Assembly: GCA_002494125.1 (NCBI GenBank)
Contig: DLBD01000003.1
Location: forward strand, 1-6,757
DNA length: 6,757 nucleotides
Origin: Ruminococcaceae bacterium UBA7030
Lineage (GTDB): Bacteria; Bacillota; Clostridia; Oscillospirales; Acutalibacteraceae
Direction: 5' to 3'
A program made the position numbers and the translations under genes. This document shows, piece after piece, positions 5,667-6,757 of the stretch (its first letter is position 1; each line of letters opens with the position of its first letter). The notes under the pieces were generated by a model. It searched no databases. It was not told where the DNA came from and saw only the letters and a list, made by a program, of their open reading frames with translations.

Positions 5667-6757
5667 ATGGCTACAAAAATGAAAGTAAAAAAGAACAGAA
5701 TTATATCACTGCGATTCAAAACAATTGCAGTTATACTCATTGCTGCTATTATTCTGTCAAGTATTGCCGTAACTATCAGCTATCACGTTTACAGCAACAC
5801 GATGGACAACCATTACAAAACACTTGCAACTAACCTTGCACAGACTGCGGCAACACAGCTCGACACCGACGCTTTACAGCGTTATTATGACGAGGTTAAG
5901 CAAATCGGCGAATACGATGACGATTTGTACTGGGAGGACGAAGAATACCGTGCCGAATATGACGCAAAGGCAGAGGCTATCAAGGACGAACAGTATTTTG
6001 AAATGCTTGATACTCTCTTTGACATAAAGGACAGTAATGATATTGAATATCTTTATGTTCAAAAGCTTGACGGTGACGGTAATTGCACATATTTATTTGA
6101 TGCAGACCGCGCCGATGACAGATGCCAGCTTGGTACAACTCACGAGATTTCGGGTCCTGCCAAAGAGATTGACGACCCTGAAAACGGCGTGCCTGCTTTC
6201 ATTTCAAACGATGCATACGGATGGCTTGTTACCTCATTCGTTCCCGTAAGGGATGATGCCGGAAATCCGGTTGCTCTTGTCGGCGTTGACGTTTCAATGG
6301 ACGATATTATGCAGGACCGTTCGGAGTACCTTGAATATGTCCTTACATTTATGGTTGTTGCCGTAATTATAATAAGTATATTAATTCTTGTAAGCGTTAA
6401 CGCAACGATTGTAAAGCCCATAAACACACTTTCGTCAGCCGCAAGATCTTTTGTTGAAAACCACAGAAAAGGCGCACGTAACGACTCCAAGCTTGCTAAA
6501 CTAAAAATAAAAACGGGCGACGAGATTGAAACGCTATGCGATTCCATTAAGCAAATGGAAAAAGATATTAACGATTACATCACCCACCTTACAGCCGTTA
6601 CTGCTGAAAAAGAAAGAATAGGAGCCGAGCTTGAGCTTGCAACAAGAATTCAGGCTGATATGCTTCCAAACATTTATCCTGCCTTTCCTGAAAGAGAGGA
6701 CCTTGATATATTCGCAAGCATGACTCCTGCTAAAGAGGTCGGCGGCGACTTTTACGA
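5667..6757 (+). CDS. Membrane sensor SpoIIE-type PP2C phosphatase (C-terminus beyond right edge)
   Basis: The frame is open from ATG 5667 to the window end (363 codons plus two bases), so most of the catalytic domain is missing. AAGGAA (5653-5658) lies 8 bases upstream. Order of parts: a basic N-terminus and membrane helix (about 17-40); an extracytoplasmic Cache-like domain (about 41-222) ending in SFVPVRDDAGNPVALVGVDVS; a second helix (225-246); a HAMP domain (about 247-305) with KPINTL and the GDEIETL element; a helical linker (308-335) with the ELELATRIQADMLP motif typical of SpoIIE/RsbU phosphatases; and the start of the PP2C domain, TPAKEVGGDFY, with D361 a predicted Mn/Mg ligand. Family members dephosphorylate STAS proteins, and one is encoded first in this operon. 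It is probably the sensory input of the circuit. The extracytoplasmic domain has a very acidic stretch at 81-98. Confidence 0.93.
   Translation, partial: MATKMKVKKNRIISLRFKTIAVILIAAIILSSIAVTISYHVYSNTMDNHYKTLATNLAQTAATQLDTDALQRYYDEVKQIGEYDDDLYWEDEEYRAEYDAKAEAIKDEQYFEMLDTLFDIKDSNDIEYLYVQKLDGDGNCTYLFDADRADDRCQLGTTHEISGPAKEIDDPENGVPAFISNDAYGWLVTSFVPVRDDAGNPVALVGVDVSMDDIMQDRSEYLEYVLTFMVVAVIIISILILVSVNATIVKPINTLSSAARSFVENHRKGARNDSKLAKLKIKTGDEIETLCDSIKQMEKDINDYITHLTAVTAEKERIGAELELATRIQADMLPNIYPAFPEREDLDIFASMTPAKEVGGDFY

Noticed and set aside
6140..6547. Minus-strand open frame of 135 codons
   Set aside because: Antisense to the HAMP and sensor region of the phosphatase; Ser/Thr/Ile-rich translation of the kind produced by the complement of a real gene.
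1..6757. Search for tRNA genes, CRISPR arrays, insertion sequences and phage genes
   Set aside because: By eye no repeat array, transposase, integrase or cloverleaf sequence is seen; the window is nearly all coding.

Overview
The window is AT-rich with short intergenic gaps, strong AGGAGG-type ribosome binding sites, consensus sigma-A promoters and protein families typical of Firmicutes (YozG-type regulator with a DUF2975 membrane protein, SpoIIAA/RsbV-type STAS protein, SpoIIE-type phosphatase). It most resembles an anaerobic Clostridia chromosome of the gut type. That placement is inferred from gene families and style; no marker gene in the window fixes the taxon.

Left part (1-1721, all minus strand). 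A carboxymuconolactone decarboxylase-like/cupin protein runs off the left edge (1-578). To its right is a two-gene operon: a DUF2975 membrane protein (917-1624) followed by a small YozG-like Cro/CI regulator (688-906), closed by a hairpin terminator (637-676). Its promoter is a perfect TTGACA / TATAAT pair. It is bracketed by two near-identical 17-bp palindromes, one just upstream of the -35 and one over the predicted transcription start, which look like operators for the operon's own regulator.

Right part (1863-6757, all plus strand). A tightly packed operon of five genes: a STAS-domain anti-sigma-factor antagonist (1863-2159); a soluble DUF2156 protein related to the catalytic domain of phosphatidylglycerol lysyltransferase (2196-3083); a MATE-family transporter with an RsbW/SpoIIAB-like ATPase domain fused to its C-terminus (3080-4822); a GNAT acetyltransferase (4826-5653); and a membrane-anchored Cache-like/HAMP/SpoIIE-type PP2C phosphatase cut by the right edge (5667-6757).

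How the genes work together. The right-hand operon holds all three parts of a partner-switching circuit (STAS antagonist, HATPase kinase/anti-sigma domain, PP2C phosphatase), but no sigma factor is visible and the kinase-like domain is built into a multidrug/metabolite exporter. The simplest inference is that an extracellular signal read by the phosphatase sets the phosphorylation state of the STAS protein, and the STAS protein then binds or releases the cytoplasmic tail of the transporter. The two acyltransferase-fold enzymes in the same operon could make or modify the exported compound. This is the most interesting system in the window; its output and substrate cannot be read from the sequence.
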